The notes beneath the pieces are model-generated. The model worked only from the letters and a program-made list of their open reading frames with translations, ran no database searches and had not been told where the DNA came from. A DNA stretch of 64,000 nt from Alphaproteobacteria bacterium (lineage in GTDB: Bacteria > Pseudomonadota > Alphaproteobacteria > UBA8366 > Aestuariispiraceae), in contig JAWPMN010000001.1 of assembly GCA_033344895.1 (NCBI GenBank), positions 434,001 through 498,000 of the forward strand, read 5' to 3'. Below are positions 34,548-42,755 of this stretch, piece after piece (position 1 is the first letter of the stretch; each line of letters starts with the position of its first letter). Position numbers and translations under genes: made by a program.

Positions 34548-35978
34548 CTATGGCTGGGTGTAGGAAGTCTTCACACGGGTGAAGAACTCCGCTGCGTAAC
34601 GCCCCTGTTCGCGTGGACCGAAACTGGACCCCTTCGTGCCGCCGAACGGTACGTGATAATCAACCCCCGCCGTCGGCAGGTTCACCATGACCATGCCGGC
34701 TTGAGACGCCGCCTTGAAATGGGCGGCATGCTTCAGCGATGCCGTGCAGATGCCGGCGGACAGACCGAATTCGGTATCGTTTGCGACGGCAAGGGCTTCG
34801 TCATAGTCCCGAACCCGGATGACGCTGGCGACCGGGCCAAAGACCTCCTCCCGATTGATCCGCATGTCATTCGTCGTATCGGTCACCAGGGCTGGCGCCA
34901 TATAGAAGCCGTCATGCTTCAGGGTCCGCCTCTTTCCGCCCGCTACGGTACCGCCGTCGTCCGCCGCGATTTCCAGATAGCGCAGGTTCTGTTCCATCTG
35001 GCGATCATCCACGACCGGACCGATCTGGGTTTCCGCCTCAAGCGCGTGTCCGACCTTCAGAGCTGCCATCCGGTCCGACAGGGCCGCGACGAACCGGTCG
35101 TAAATGCCCTCGGTCACGATCAGGCGCGACGACGCCGTGCAACGCTGCCCGGTGGAGAAGAAGGCGCCGTTCAGACTGGCGGCAACGGCGATATCCAGAT
35201 CCGCGTCATCCAGGACAACCATCGGATTCTTGCCGCCCATCTCGAGCTGCAGTTTCTTCATCGTGACGCCGCAATCGGCGGCAATGGACCGGCCTGTCGC
35301 GACGGAGCCGGTGAACGAGATTGCATCGACCTTTGCGCTGTCGATCATCCGCCTTCCGACGACCGAACCTTTGCCGATCACCAGGTTGAAAACCCCATCC
35401 GGCAGGCCCGAGCGCGACAGGACCTCCGCCAGGGCATGGGCCGAAGCCGGCACCAGTTCCGCAGGTTTCAGCACGACAGCATTGCCGAAGGCCAGTGCCG
35501 GCGCGGTCTTCCAGGCCGGGATGGCGATCGGGAAGTTCCAGGGCGTGATCAGCCCAACCACACCGACCGGCCATCGGGTGACCTCCACCCCGACGCCGGG
35601 CCGGACGGAGGCGAGGATGTCCCCTGACTGGCGCAGGGCCTCGCCGGCGAAGAACTTGAATATCTGTCCGGCGCGAGCCGCCTCGCCGATCCCTTCGGCC
35701 AGGGTCTTGCCTTCCTCCCGGGAGAGCAACCGGCCAAGTTCCTCCTTTCGGGCCAGAATTTCCGACCCGACGAAATCCAGCACATCGAACCGCTGCTGCG
35801 GCGTGCTGGCGGCCCAGACCGACGCCGCGTCACGGGCTGCGTCAATCGCCCGGTCCATATCCCCGGTCTCCGCCTGCGCGGCATGGCCCAGGATGTCGGA
35901 AATGTCGGACGGGTTCACATTGGGAATACCGCCACCTGACGCCACCCATTCACCCGCGATGAAACTGCGATAGTCCAT
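34548..35978 (-). CDS. Alpha-ketoglutarate semialdehyde dehydrogenase-like aldehyde dehydrogenase
   Basis: This 476-residue NAD(P)-dependent aldehyde dehydrogenase has the catalytic Cys in STGQRCTASSRL, the base Glu in LQLEMGGKNP, the nucleotide loop SFTGSVATGR and the N169-type motif ITPWNFPIAIP. In the hydroxyproline pathway this step oxidises 2,5-dioxopentanoate (alpha-ketoglutarate semialdehyde) to 2-oxoglutarate. Assignment to that substrate rests on the neighbours: the deaminase gene lies 14 bases upstream. Confidence 0.88.
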   Translation of the reverse strand: MDYRSFIAGEWVASGGGIPNVNPSDISDILGHAAQAETGDMDRAIDAARDAASVWAASTPQQRFDVLDFVGSEILARKEELGRLLSREEGKTLAEGIGEAARAGQIFKFFAGEALRQSGDILASVRPGVGVEVTRWPVGVVGLITPWNFPIAIPAWKTAPALAFGNAVVLKPAELVPASAHALAEVLSRSGLPDGVFNLVIGKGSVVGRRMIDSAKVDAISFTGSVATGRSIAADCGVTMKKLQLEMGGKNPMVVLDDADLDIAVAASLNGAFFSTGQRCTASSRLIVTEGIYDRFVAALSDRMAALKVGHALEAETQIGPVVDDRQMEQNLRYLEIAADDGGTVAGGKRRTLKHDGFYMAPALVTDTTNDMRINREEVFGPVASVIRVRDYDEALAVANDTEFGLSAGICTASLKHAAHFKAASQAGMVMVNLPTAGVDYHVPFGGTKGSSFGPREQGRYAAEFFTRVKTSYTQP

Positions 35979-35992
35979 CTGACGCCCCCCGG

Positions 35993-36886
35993 TCAGTATT
36001 TCGAGAGATCGGGACGGGTGGCGATGGCATCTCGCACGATCTTTTCGACCCGTTGCCGGTGAGCGCCCCTGAGCGGCTGTCGCGGCATCCTGACATGCTC
36101 GGTCGAGCCCAGTTCGATGGCCTCCGCCAGCTTGATCTGCTGCACCAGATAGGTGGAGACATCGAGGTCGAGCAGTGGCCGGAACCAGCGGTAGATTTCC
36201 CGTGCCTCATCAATGCGGCCGGCCTGAACCAGGTCGTAAATCTTCACGTTTTCACGGGGGAAGGCCACGACCAGCCCCGCGACCCAGCCGACGGCGCCCA
36301 TCAGCAGCGCCTCAAGCCCCAGATTGTCGACCCCGGTCAGCACGGAATAACGGTCGCCCAGAAGATTGATGATCTCCGTCGTCCGGCGGATGTCGTCGGA
36401 GCTTTCCTTGACCGCCACCATCAGCGGTTCGTCGGCCAGTTCGGCCATTATTTCCGGCGTCACATCGACACGGTAGCCGACCCGATTCGAATAGATCATG
36501 ACCGGCAGGCCGCCCGCCCGCGCGATGGCGCGCAGGTTCGCGACCGTCTCGTCCCGGTCCGTGTGATAGATCGGGGACGGCACGACCATCAGTCCGTCGG
36601 CACCGGCCCTGGCCGCCTTTTCCGCCAGGATGCAGGCCTCCCGAGTGCCGGGTTCCGAAACAGTCATCAGGGCCGGCTTGGCCCCGGTCGCCTGCTTGCA
36701 GAGTTTCAGAACCTCGATCCGCTCCTCATGGCTCAGCATATTGCCTTCGCCCAGGGTGCCGCAGGCGATCAGTCCGTGACAGCCGGCCTCCATCTGGTAG
36801 CTGAAGCAGCGTTCCATTTCGGCATGATCCAGGGCACCGTCGGCGGTGAACTTCGTCGTGACGGCCGGGATGATTCCCTTCCACAT
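35993..36886 (-). CDS. 1-pyrroline-4-hydroxy-2-carboxylate deaminase-like DapA family protein
   Basis: This 297-residue TIM-barrel protein of the dihydrodipicolinate synthase/N-acetylneuraminate lyase family has the Schiff-base Lys in MVAVKESSDDIRR, the Tyr of the proton relay in VMIYSNRVGY and the phosphate/carboxylate loop GTLGEGNMLS. In hydroxyproline operons such proteins deaminate 1-pyrroline-4-hydroxy-2-carboxylate to 2,5-dioxopentanoate. It lies directly upstream of the semialdehyde dehydrogenase that would take the product. Confidence 0.88.
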   Translation of the reverse strand: MWKGIIPAVTTKFTADGALDHAEMERCFSYQMEAGCHGLIACGTLGEGNMLSHEERIEVLKLCKQATGAKPALMTVSEPGTREACILAEKAARAGADGLMVVPSPIYHTDRDETVANLRAIARAGGLPVMIYSNRVGYRVDVTPEIMAELADEPLMVAVKESSDDIRRTTEIINLLGDRYSVLTGVDNLGLEALLMGAVGWVAGLVVAFPRENVKIYDLVQAGRIDEAREIYRWFRPLLDLDVSTYLVQQIKLAEAIELGSTEHVRMPRQPLRGAHRQRVEKIVRDAIATRPDLSKY

Positions 36887-36918
36887 GGTCAGATTCCTTA
36901 TCTATGAATGGTGGGGGG

Positions 36919-37641
36919 TTAGCGGACCTTGGCGAGGAACCGCCGGGTCTTGTCGGATTGGGGGTCGCCGAAGATCTGCGACGGCGGACCGATTTCCTCC
37001 ATCACGCCGTCGTGGAAATAGGCGACCCGGTCCGACACATCGCGCGCGAAGCCCATTTCATGGGTCACGCAGATCATCGTCATGCCCTCGCGGGCCAGCA
37101 GGCGCATGGTGTCCAGTACCTCGCCCACCAGTTCCGGATCCAGCGCCGACGTCGCCTCGTCGAACAGCATGTATCCGGGTTCCATCGCCAACGCCCGGGC
37201 GATGGCCAGGCGCTGCTGCTGCCCGCCGGAAAGCGCGTTGGGATAGACGTCGCGTTTATCGATCAATCCGACATGTTCAAGCTGACGCTCCGCCACCGTC
37301 ACGGCATCGGCCCGCGTCAGCTTGCGAACGATCCGGGGGGCCAGGGCCACGTTCTCAAGTACAGTCAGGTGCGGGAAGCTGTTCCATTGCTGAAAGACCA
37401 TCCCCAGATTCTGGCGCAGGGTGTTGAGGTCGGTCCCTTTGGCGTGCACATCCACGCCGTCCACGGTGATCCGCCCGTCCTGGATCGCCTCCAGTCCGTT
37501 GATGCAGTACAGCAGGGTCGACTTGCCGGAGCCGGACGCGCCGATGACGCTCAGCACTTCCCCCCTGGTCACGGTCAGGTCGATGCCCTTCAGAACCTCC
37601 AGCGGACCGAAACTCTTGCGCAGGCCTTCGATCTGAATCAT
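36919..37641 (-). CDS. Polar amino acid ABC transporter ATPase (GlnQ/HisP type)
   Basis: This 240-residue ATPase has Walker [10 protein letters not shown], signature [16 protein letters not shown], Walker [18 protein letters not shown] and the switch His [14 protein letters not shown] 37641 overlaps the upstream permease stop (ATGA); an in-frame GTG at 37650 gives three more residues. It energises the permease pair encoded upstream and presumably imports hydroxyproline or a related imino acid, given the catabolic genes downstream in the same direction. Confidence 0.92.
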   Translation of the reverse strand: MIQIEGLRKSFGPLEVLKGIDLTVTRGEVLSVIGASGSGKSTLLYCINGLEAIQDGRITVDGVDVHAKGTDLNTLRQNLGMVFQQWNSFPHLTVLENVALAPRIVRKLTRADAVTVAERQLEHVGLIDKRDVYPNALSGGQQQRLAIARALAMEPGYMLFDEATSALDPELVGEVLDTMRLLAREGMTMICVTHEMGFARDVSDRVAYFHDGVMEEIGPPSQIFGDPQSDKTRRFLAKVR

Positions 37642-38300
37642 TGGCTCCACCTCTCTTCAAGCCGCGCGGCATAGCGCGATACGGGATAGGACAGGGCGAA
37701 GTAGAACGCGCCCGCCAGGGTGAGGATCAGGAACGGTTCCTGAGTACGGGTGATCAGGATCTGCGAGGCCTTCAGCAGTTCGACATAGCCCAGCACTGAA
37801 ACCAGGGCGCTGTCCTTCATGACGCTGAGGGCGACGCCGACCCAGGCGGGCAGCACGGCACGAAGGCCGATGGGCCAGACAACGTGGCGCATATCCTGCC
37901 AGTAGCTCATGCCCAGACTGCGCGCCGCCCGCCGCATCGGCTGACCGACCGCTTCGATCCCGCCGCGCGCCACATTGGCCACCAGCGCCGCGGTGTAGAC
38001 GGTCAACACGATGGCACCGGACAGAAACGGATCGAGCGCAAGGCCGACGATGGGGGCGAAATTGTAGAACAGCACCAGTTGAATGATCAGCGGCACGGAC
38101 CGGAATACATCCAGCACCGGGGCCAGCACCAGCGCCCCCCACAGCCGGCCCGCGCTCAGCATCCAGCCCAAGCCTGTGCCCAGCACCGTCCCGAAGCCGA
38201 TTGCGACCGAAGAAATCAACAGGGTCCGGCCCGCCGCCTCCGCCAGGAACAGAAGGTCCTGGGGCTTGAAGCCGGAAAAGAAACTGATTGTCGGTTCCAT
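37638..38300 (-). CDS. Polar amino acid ABC transporter permease (HisM/GlnP type)
   Basis: This 220-residue permease has about five membrane helices and the ATPase-contact loop IEAVGQPMRRAARSLGMSYWQDMRHVVWP, typical of the HisMQ family. It is similar to the next permease upstream, as expected for a heterodimer, and overlaps the ATPase gene by a few bases. Confidence 0.9.
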   Translation of the reverse strand: MEPTISFFSGFKPQDLLFLAEAAGRTLLISSVAIGFGTVLGTGLGWMLSAGRLWGALVLAPVLDVFRSVPLIIQLVLFYNFAPIVGLALDPFLSGAIVLTVYTAALVANVARGGIEAVGQPMRRAARSLGMSYWQDMRHVVWPIGLRAVLPAWVGVALSVMKDSALVSVLGYVELLKASQILITRTQEPFLILTLAGAFYFALSYPVSRYAARLEERWSQ

Positions 38301-38314
38301 GTTCTGTCCCCCCT

Positions 38315-38974
38315 TCAGTACCGAAACAGGCGATGGGAGAGCAGCCGCGCCGAGCCGAGAATGAGCTTCACGATCGCGTAATAGATCACCGCCGTAATCG
38401 CGAAATATTCGAAGATCCGGAAGGTCCTGGAGGCGGAGAACTGGGTTTCCCCCGTCAGTTCCCGGAACCCGACCAGCATGCCGAGCGACGACATCAGGAC
38501 GGCCCAGACCATCTGGTTGGTCATCGGGTGATAGACGATGCGCAGGACCTGAGGGATGACGATGCGGGTATAGGTCTGGATCGCCGTCATGCCGAGACTG
38601 CGGGCCGCGCGAAGTTGGGTCGTCGGGATTGCCTGGATGCCACCGCGGAAATTCTCCGCCAGATAGCCGGCATTGTTAAAGCTGAGCGCCGACAGCACGA
38701 TCATGTAGGGGCTGAGGTGCAGCCCGAACGCCCCGAGCCCGAAGCCGAAGAAGAACAGCTGGAACAGGGCTGGCGTGTTGCGGGCCAGCTCGATCCAGAC
38801 GCCTGCAACCCGGCAAGGCAGCCCGTGGGTGTATGTCCGCAGCAGTGCCAAAGTCAGGCCGAAGGCAATGCCCAACAGCATCGACAGAACCGCGACCTCC
38901 AGTGTCAGCAAGCCCGCACTGAGCAGTTGCGACAGGTCCCGAAAGACCGGTCGCCAGTGAAATGTATAATCCAT
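38315..38974 (-). CDS. Polar amino acid ABC transporter permease (HisQ/GlnP type)
   Basis: This 219-residue permease has about five membrane helices and the loop IQAIPTTQLRAARSLGMTAIQTYTRIVIPQ. It pairs with the permease at 37638-38300. The motif ELARNTPALFQLFFFGFG in the third helix region is characteristic of amino acid permeases of this type. It lies 64 bases downstream of the binding-protein gene. Confidence 0.9.
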   Translation of the reverse strand: MDYTFHWRPVFRDLSQLLSAGLLTLEVAVLSMLLGIAFGLTLALLRTYTHGLPCRVAGVWIELARNTPALFQLFFFGFGLGAFGLHLSPYMIVLSALSFNNAGYLAENFRGGIQAIPTTQLRAARSLGMTAIQTYTRIVIPQVLRIVYHPMTNQMVWAVLMSSLGMLVGFRELTGETQFSASRTFRIFEYFAITAVIYYAIVKLILGSARLLSHRLFRY

Positions 38975-39038
38975 GGGAAATTCCTAGGCCGGTCGCGGCC
39001 GGCGCCATCCCTGCGGGATGCGCCGACCGGACATGGCG

Positions 39039-39842
39039 TCAGTACATCACGCCGGGAATGCGAAGTTCCGGCGCATCACCGCCGACATACTGCCCCCAGA
39101 GTTCCGCATAACGGCCCGACCGCACCTGGTGGGTAACGAAGAGGTTGAGGTAGTTGATCCAGGACACGTCCTTGCGCGGACCGACGACCGACGTGTAGTC
39201 CGTGGTCCACGGCATGCGCGGCCCGGCAATGACATTGTCGTACTGTTCCGTTACCGGCCGAACGGCAGTGTTGGTGGTGATACCGACATCGGCCTTGCCC
39301 TGAGCAACCGCCAGGAAGACCTCGTTTTCGGACTGATAGCCCTGATACAGGTCTTCCGTGCCCCATTCCCGGGCGTATTTCAGGAATTCCTGTTCCGGCA
39401 CGGTTCCGACGGCGGCAGCGACCTTCTTCCCCTTCAGGTCCTCGAAGCTCTCGACACCGCTATCAGCCCCGACCACCGCCTGCGCGTAATAGATCGCGTA
39501 CGGAATGGTGAATCCGACCGTCTTGGCCCGCTCCAGCGAATCCGAGGTGGCGCCGAATACGACATCGGCACGATTGGTAACGATCACCGGGAGGCGTTCC
39601 GCCCAGGTAACCGGCAGGATCTCGGCATCGACATCCAGGGCTTTCGCCAGATCGCGGCAATACTCCACGTCGAACCCGGCCGGTTCATTGTTCCCGTCGC
39701 GATAGCCGATCGGCGGGAAGTCCAGCACCACGCCGCAGCGCAGCGTTCCCGCATTGATCACGTCATCCAGCTTGTCGGCCTGCGCCGGCAGCGCGACACC
39801 CAACATCAAGGCGCCCGCCAGCGCCAGTTTCCCGAACTTCAT
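39039..39842 (-). CDS. Periplasmic polar amino acid-binding protein
   Basis: This 267-residue secreted type II binding protein has signal peptide MKFGKLALAGALMLGVALPA ending with AQA before DKLDDVIN. The family pattern GTLRCGVVLDFPPIGYRDGNNEP and AGFDVEYCRDLAKALD is typical of GlnH/HisJ relatives. It is the first gene of the hydroxyproline operon, divergent from a GntR regulator, so the cargo is probably hydroxyproline or its betaine. Confidence 0.9.
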   Translation of the reverse strand: MKFGKLALAGALMLGVALPAQADKLDDVINAGTLRCGVVLDFPPIGYRDGNNEPAGFDVEYCRDLAKALDVDAEILPVTWAERLPVIVTNRADVVFGATSDSLERAKTVGFTIPYAIYYAQAVVGADSGVESFEDLKGKKVAAAVGTVPEQEFLKYAREWGTEDLYQGYQSENEVFLAVAQGKADVGITTNTAVRPVTEQYDNVIAGPRMPWTTDYTSVVGPRKDVSWINYLNLFVTHQVRSGRYAELWGQYVGGDAPELRIPGVMY

Positions 39843-39906
39843 CGATTTCCTCCCTGATTTAGGTCTTTACGCGAGGTTCCCCCTCGAACGGCAAAATGGA
39901 TAACGT

Positions 39907-39922
39907 ATATTGGATCCAATAT
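39907..39922. promoter_or_regulatory. GntR-type operator between binding protein and GntR genes
   Basis: ATATTGGATCCAATAT is a perfect 16-base palindrome, 65 bases upstream of the binding-protein start and 69 bases upstream of the GntR start at 39991. The AT-rich arms and central location suit an operator controlling both directions. The central GGATCC differs from the usual GTATAC core of this family, so specificity needs testing. Confidence 0.6.
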
Positions 39923-39990
39923 GCAATATAAAAATCTGGAAGGGGCGACGCGAATTTGCGAGTCTGGATTTCCGGCAATTGGAGGACAGC

Positions 39991-40653
39991 GTGCTGAAAC
40001 TGGGTACAGTCGACATCGCACAGACCGCATCGGCGTCGACCATCGTGTTCGAAGCCCTGCGAAAGGCGATCATCGAAGGCGATCTGAAGGACGGCGAGCC
40101 GTTGCGTCAGGATGAGGTTGCACGCCTGTTCAACACCAGCCGCATCCCGGTTCGCGAAGCGATCACCCGCCTGGAACAGTTGGGACTGGTTCGGACCCAG
40201 CGCTACAAGGGTGCTGTCGTCGCCCAGCTATCGGCGGATGAGGCGAGCGAGATCTTCGACTTCCGCGCCCTGGTCGAAGGCGAGGTGATCCGCACGGCCG
40301 TGCCTCAGATGCGTCCCGAATCCCTGGCCTATGCCCGCGAATGCTGCGAGAGCTTCTACAAATCCGACGATCCGATGGACTGGGGAGATCTGAACCGGGC
40401 CTTCCATCGCGCCTTGTATCAGGATTGCGCCCTGCCCTATCACCTGAGCGTGGTCGACAACAGCCTGGACCGGATCGACCGGTACCTTCGTGCACAGCTC
40501 ATGCTCAGCGACGGCATGGAACGGGCCAACCGCGAACATCTCGCCATCCTGGAAGCCTGTCAGCGCGGCGACGCGGACCGCGCGGCGGAACTGACCCGCG
40601 CCCATGTCAGGGGCGCCAAGGAAAGCCTGATGGACAAGCTTGCGTCGCGCTGA
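39991..40653 (+). CDS. GntR family regulator of the hydroxyproline operon
   Basis: This 220-residue FadR-subfamily regulator has a winged helix (about residues 20-75, with EVARLFNTSRIPVREAITRLEQLGLV) and an FCD effector domain containing NRAFHRALYQD and NREHLAILEAC. The start is GTG 39991 with GGAGGACAGC before it; a longer open frame begins at a TTG inside the palindrome and is rejected. Divergent from the hydroxyproline transport and breakdown operon, it most likely senses hydroxyproline or a pathway product. Confidence 0.88.
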   Translation: MLKLGTVDIAQTASASTIVFEALRKAIIEGDLKDGEPLRQDEVARLFNTSRIPVREAITRLEQLGLVRTQRYKGAVVAQLSADEASEIFDFRALVEGEVIRTAVPQMRPESLAYARECCESFYKSDDPMDWGDLNRAFHRALYQDCALPYHLSVVDNSLDRIDRYLRAQLMLSDGMERANREHLAILEACQRGDADRAAELTRAHVRGAKESLMDKLASR

Positions 40654-40674
40654 CCTGACAAGGCCGCCTCCCGC

Positions 40675-41769
40675 TCAGATCTGAGACACAGCCTCGCGCA
40701 TCCAGCCCTGCAGGACGCCGATGGAATGTTCCGAATTCACTCCGCCTTCCGGCGTGATGACCAGCGGCCCCGGCCGATAGCCGCGGCTTTGCAGCCCCTG
40801 CTGTACGGATTCCACCAGTCGGATGTCCTCTTCCACCGTCGTGGCACGATCCTGCTGGGCGAGACGTTCGACGACCTCCGAATCATACCCACCCTCGGTG
40901 AACCAGCCGCGCCAGACCGTGACCTGGTCATGACTGTCGGTCCGCCAGTGATAGGTGTTCAGCACATTGCCCGGATAGACCTGAAACGAGAATAGTGGCC
41001 ACAGGAACCAGGACCGGTACTCGCCGGCATGATCGTTGGCGCTCAGGTCGATCGGATAGCTCATGGATTCTAGACCGGAACACTCTGTCGTATGGCGCAG
41101 GACGTATCCCGGCCTGCGCTGAATGTCATAGGTCTCCGGCTTGACCACGCCGGTCGAAAAGGTCGGGTGGTTCAGGCTGCAGTGATAGCATTCGGAATAG
41201 TTCTCGACCGAGACCTTCCAATTGCAGTTCTCCGGAACATCGACCCAGTTGACCGGCTGAAGGTCGTCGATCTGGGGAACATATTCCCGTAACTCCTCGC
41301 GGACACCGGGATACCAGACATCCATCGGCTCCGCATCGGGATCAAGATTGACGAAAACGAACCCGTTGAAGATTTCCAGCCGCACCTCAGTCAGACAGAT
41401 CGCCGATTTGTCGAATCCGGCGACCTTGTTGATATTGTTGCCACCGCGCAGCCCACCGGTCAGATCATAGGTCCAGGCGTGATATGGACAGACGATCATG
41501 CGCGTCGTGCCCTGCCCCTGAACCAGTTGATGCGCACGGTGCTGACAGACGTTGTAGAAACACCGCAACTCCCCGTCCCGCCCCCGAATACAGAACAGGT
41601 TCTCGCCGGCGATCCGGAAGGTGAAGTAGTCGCCGGTCCGGGCAACTTCAGACACATGGCCGGCGAACTGCCAGGTGCGGGACAACAGACCGGCGCGTTC
41701 CTGACGAAAGATTTCCGGGTCGGTATAGTATCGGGCTTCGAGGCTGCGCAGCGGGACGGCGTCGTTCAT
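40675..41769 (-). CDS. Rieske oxygenase alpha subunit of the quaternary-amine demethylase group
   Basis: This 364-residue oxygenase has Rieske ligands Cys75-x-His77 and Cys94-x2-His97 and an iron site with His196 and His201. The bridging residue is Glu193 (ENYSECYHCSLNH) rather than the Asp of ring-hydroxylating enzymes. This Glu variant marks oxygenases acting on carnitine, glycine betaine and stachydrine, which oxidatively N-demethylate or cleave quaternary amines. The start overlaps the RpiR stop (ATGA). No dedicated reductase gene is adjacent. With the dimethylglycine-dehydrogenase-like gene and the hydroxyproline operon nearby, proline betaine or hydroxyproline betaine is a good candidate substrate. 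Confidence 0.88.
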   Translation of the reverse strand: MNDAVPLRSLEARYYTDPEIFRQERAGLLSRTWQFAGHVSEVARTGDYFTFRIAGENLFCIRGRDGELRCFYNVCQHRAHQLVQGQGTTRMIVCPYHAWTYDLTGGLRGGNNINKVAGFDKSAICLTEVRLEIFNGFVFVNLDPDAEPMDVWYPGVREELREYVPQIDDLQPVNWVDVPENCNWKVSVENYSECYHCSLNHPTFSTGVVKPETYDIQRRPGYVLRHTTECSGLESMSYPIDLSANDHAGEYRSWFLWPLFSFQVYPGNVLNTYHWRTDSHDQVTVWRGWFTEGGYDSEVVERLAQQDRATTVEEDIRLVESVQQGLQSRGYRPGPLVITPEGGVNSEHSIGVLQGWMREAVSQI

Positions 41770-42683
41770 TTGCGGGTTCCATCGTCTGAAACATACAGGC
41801 CCAGCCGGTGTCGGCGGGCGTGGAAGGTATCAATCCGCTCGATGACCTCCGGTTTCGCATCGGCAATGACGAAGGCCATCAGGGTTTCCAGAAGTGCGAT
41901 GATCGAAACCGAGGACGGGAAGAATTGCGGCGTGTCGGCGGACACGACGAACCCGTGCTCGGACCCGATGATGATCGGCGACGCGGCGCTGTCGGACAGT
42001 CCGACAATGGTGACGCCCTGTTCCCGCGCAATCGTAACGGCCTCGACGATTTCCTGGCGATAGGGCTTGCAGGTCATGGCGATCAGTACGTCGCCCTTTC
42101 CGGCCCCGGCGAGATCGTCGACCGCGACATTTCCTGGGCGGGGAATCGCCTCGATCTTGCCGACGGCCATATCGGCCAGATAGGCGAAGTTTCGGGCGTT
42201 CGAATGGTTCACCCCGACACCCAGCACATAGGTCCGGCGCGCCGCAACGATGGCATCCGCCGCCGCCTTGATCTCCGCCTCGCTGGTCGCGGCAAAGGTC
42301 TCCTCAATGTTCCGCAGGGCACTTTCCGCCATATCGGAGAACAGCGCGCCGAGCTGCCCATTGGCGCTCAACGCTTGCAGCCAGCGCGCCCGGTCCGGGA
42401 AACTGGCATTGCCGCGCCGGATCTCCTCCCGGAACGGCTCGCGGAACTCGTCATAACCTTCGAATCCGAAGGACCGGGCCAAACGGACGAAGGTGTTCGG
42501 CTTCACATCGGCCGCCTGGGCAATTTCCCGGATCGAGCTGACTCCGACATCGTTTGGATTCTCGATGACATAGGTCGCAGCCTTGCGCGCCTCCGGCGAC
42601 AGGGTGTCGAGCCCCTTGGCGAGCGCTTCCAGCACCGCGGCGGGGTCCCTTAGATCGGAATATGGTACATTTGTATCAGTCAT
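41766..42683 (-). CDS. RpiR/MurR family transcriptional regulator
   Basis: This 305-residue regulator has an N-terminal helix-turn-helix (SSIREIAQAADVKPNTFVRLARSFGFEGYDEFR) and a C-terminal SIS domain (TYVLGVGVNHSNARNFAYLADMA, then GDVLIAMTCKPYRQEIVEAV) that normally binds a phosphosugar but varies widely. Start ATG 42683; the open frame continues far upstream antisense to the next gene and is not real. It is co-transcribed with the Rieske oxygenase and divergent from the dehydrogenase operon, and likely controls both. Confidence 0.9.
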   Translation of the reverse strand: MTDTNVPYSDLRDPAAVLEALAKGLDTLSPEARKAATYVIENPNDVGVSSIREIAQAADVKPNTFVRLARSFGFEGYDEFREPFREEIRRGNASFPDRARWLQALSANGQLGALFSDMAESALRNIEETFAATSEAEIKAAADAIVAARRTYVLGVGVNHSNARNFAYLADMAVGKIEAIPRPGNVAVDDLAGAGKGDVLIAMTCKPYRQEIVEAVTIAREQGVTIVGLSDSAASPIIIGSEHGFVVSADTPQFFPSSVSIIALLETLMAFVIADAKPEVIERIDTFHARRHRLGLYVSDDGTRK

Positions 42684-42755
42684 GATTGACGATGGTAAAA
42701 ATGTTTGCTTATCGTGTCCACAGAAATCGCGAACGGGATTTGAGGAGCCATCCCC

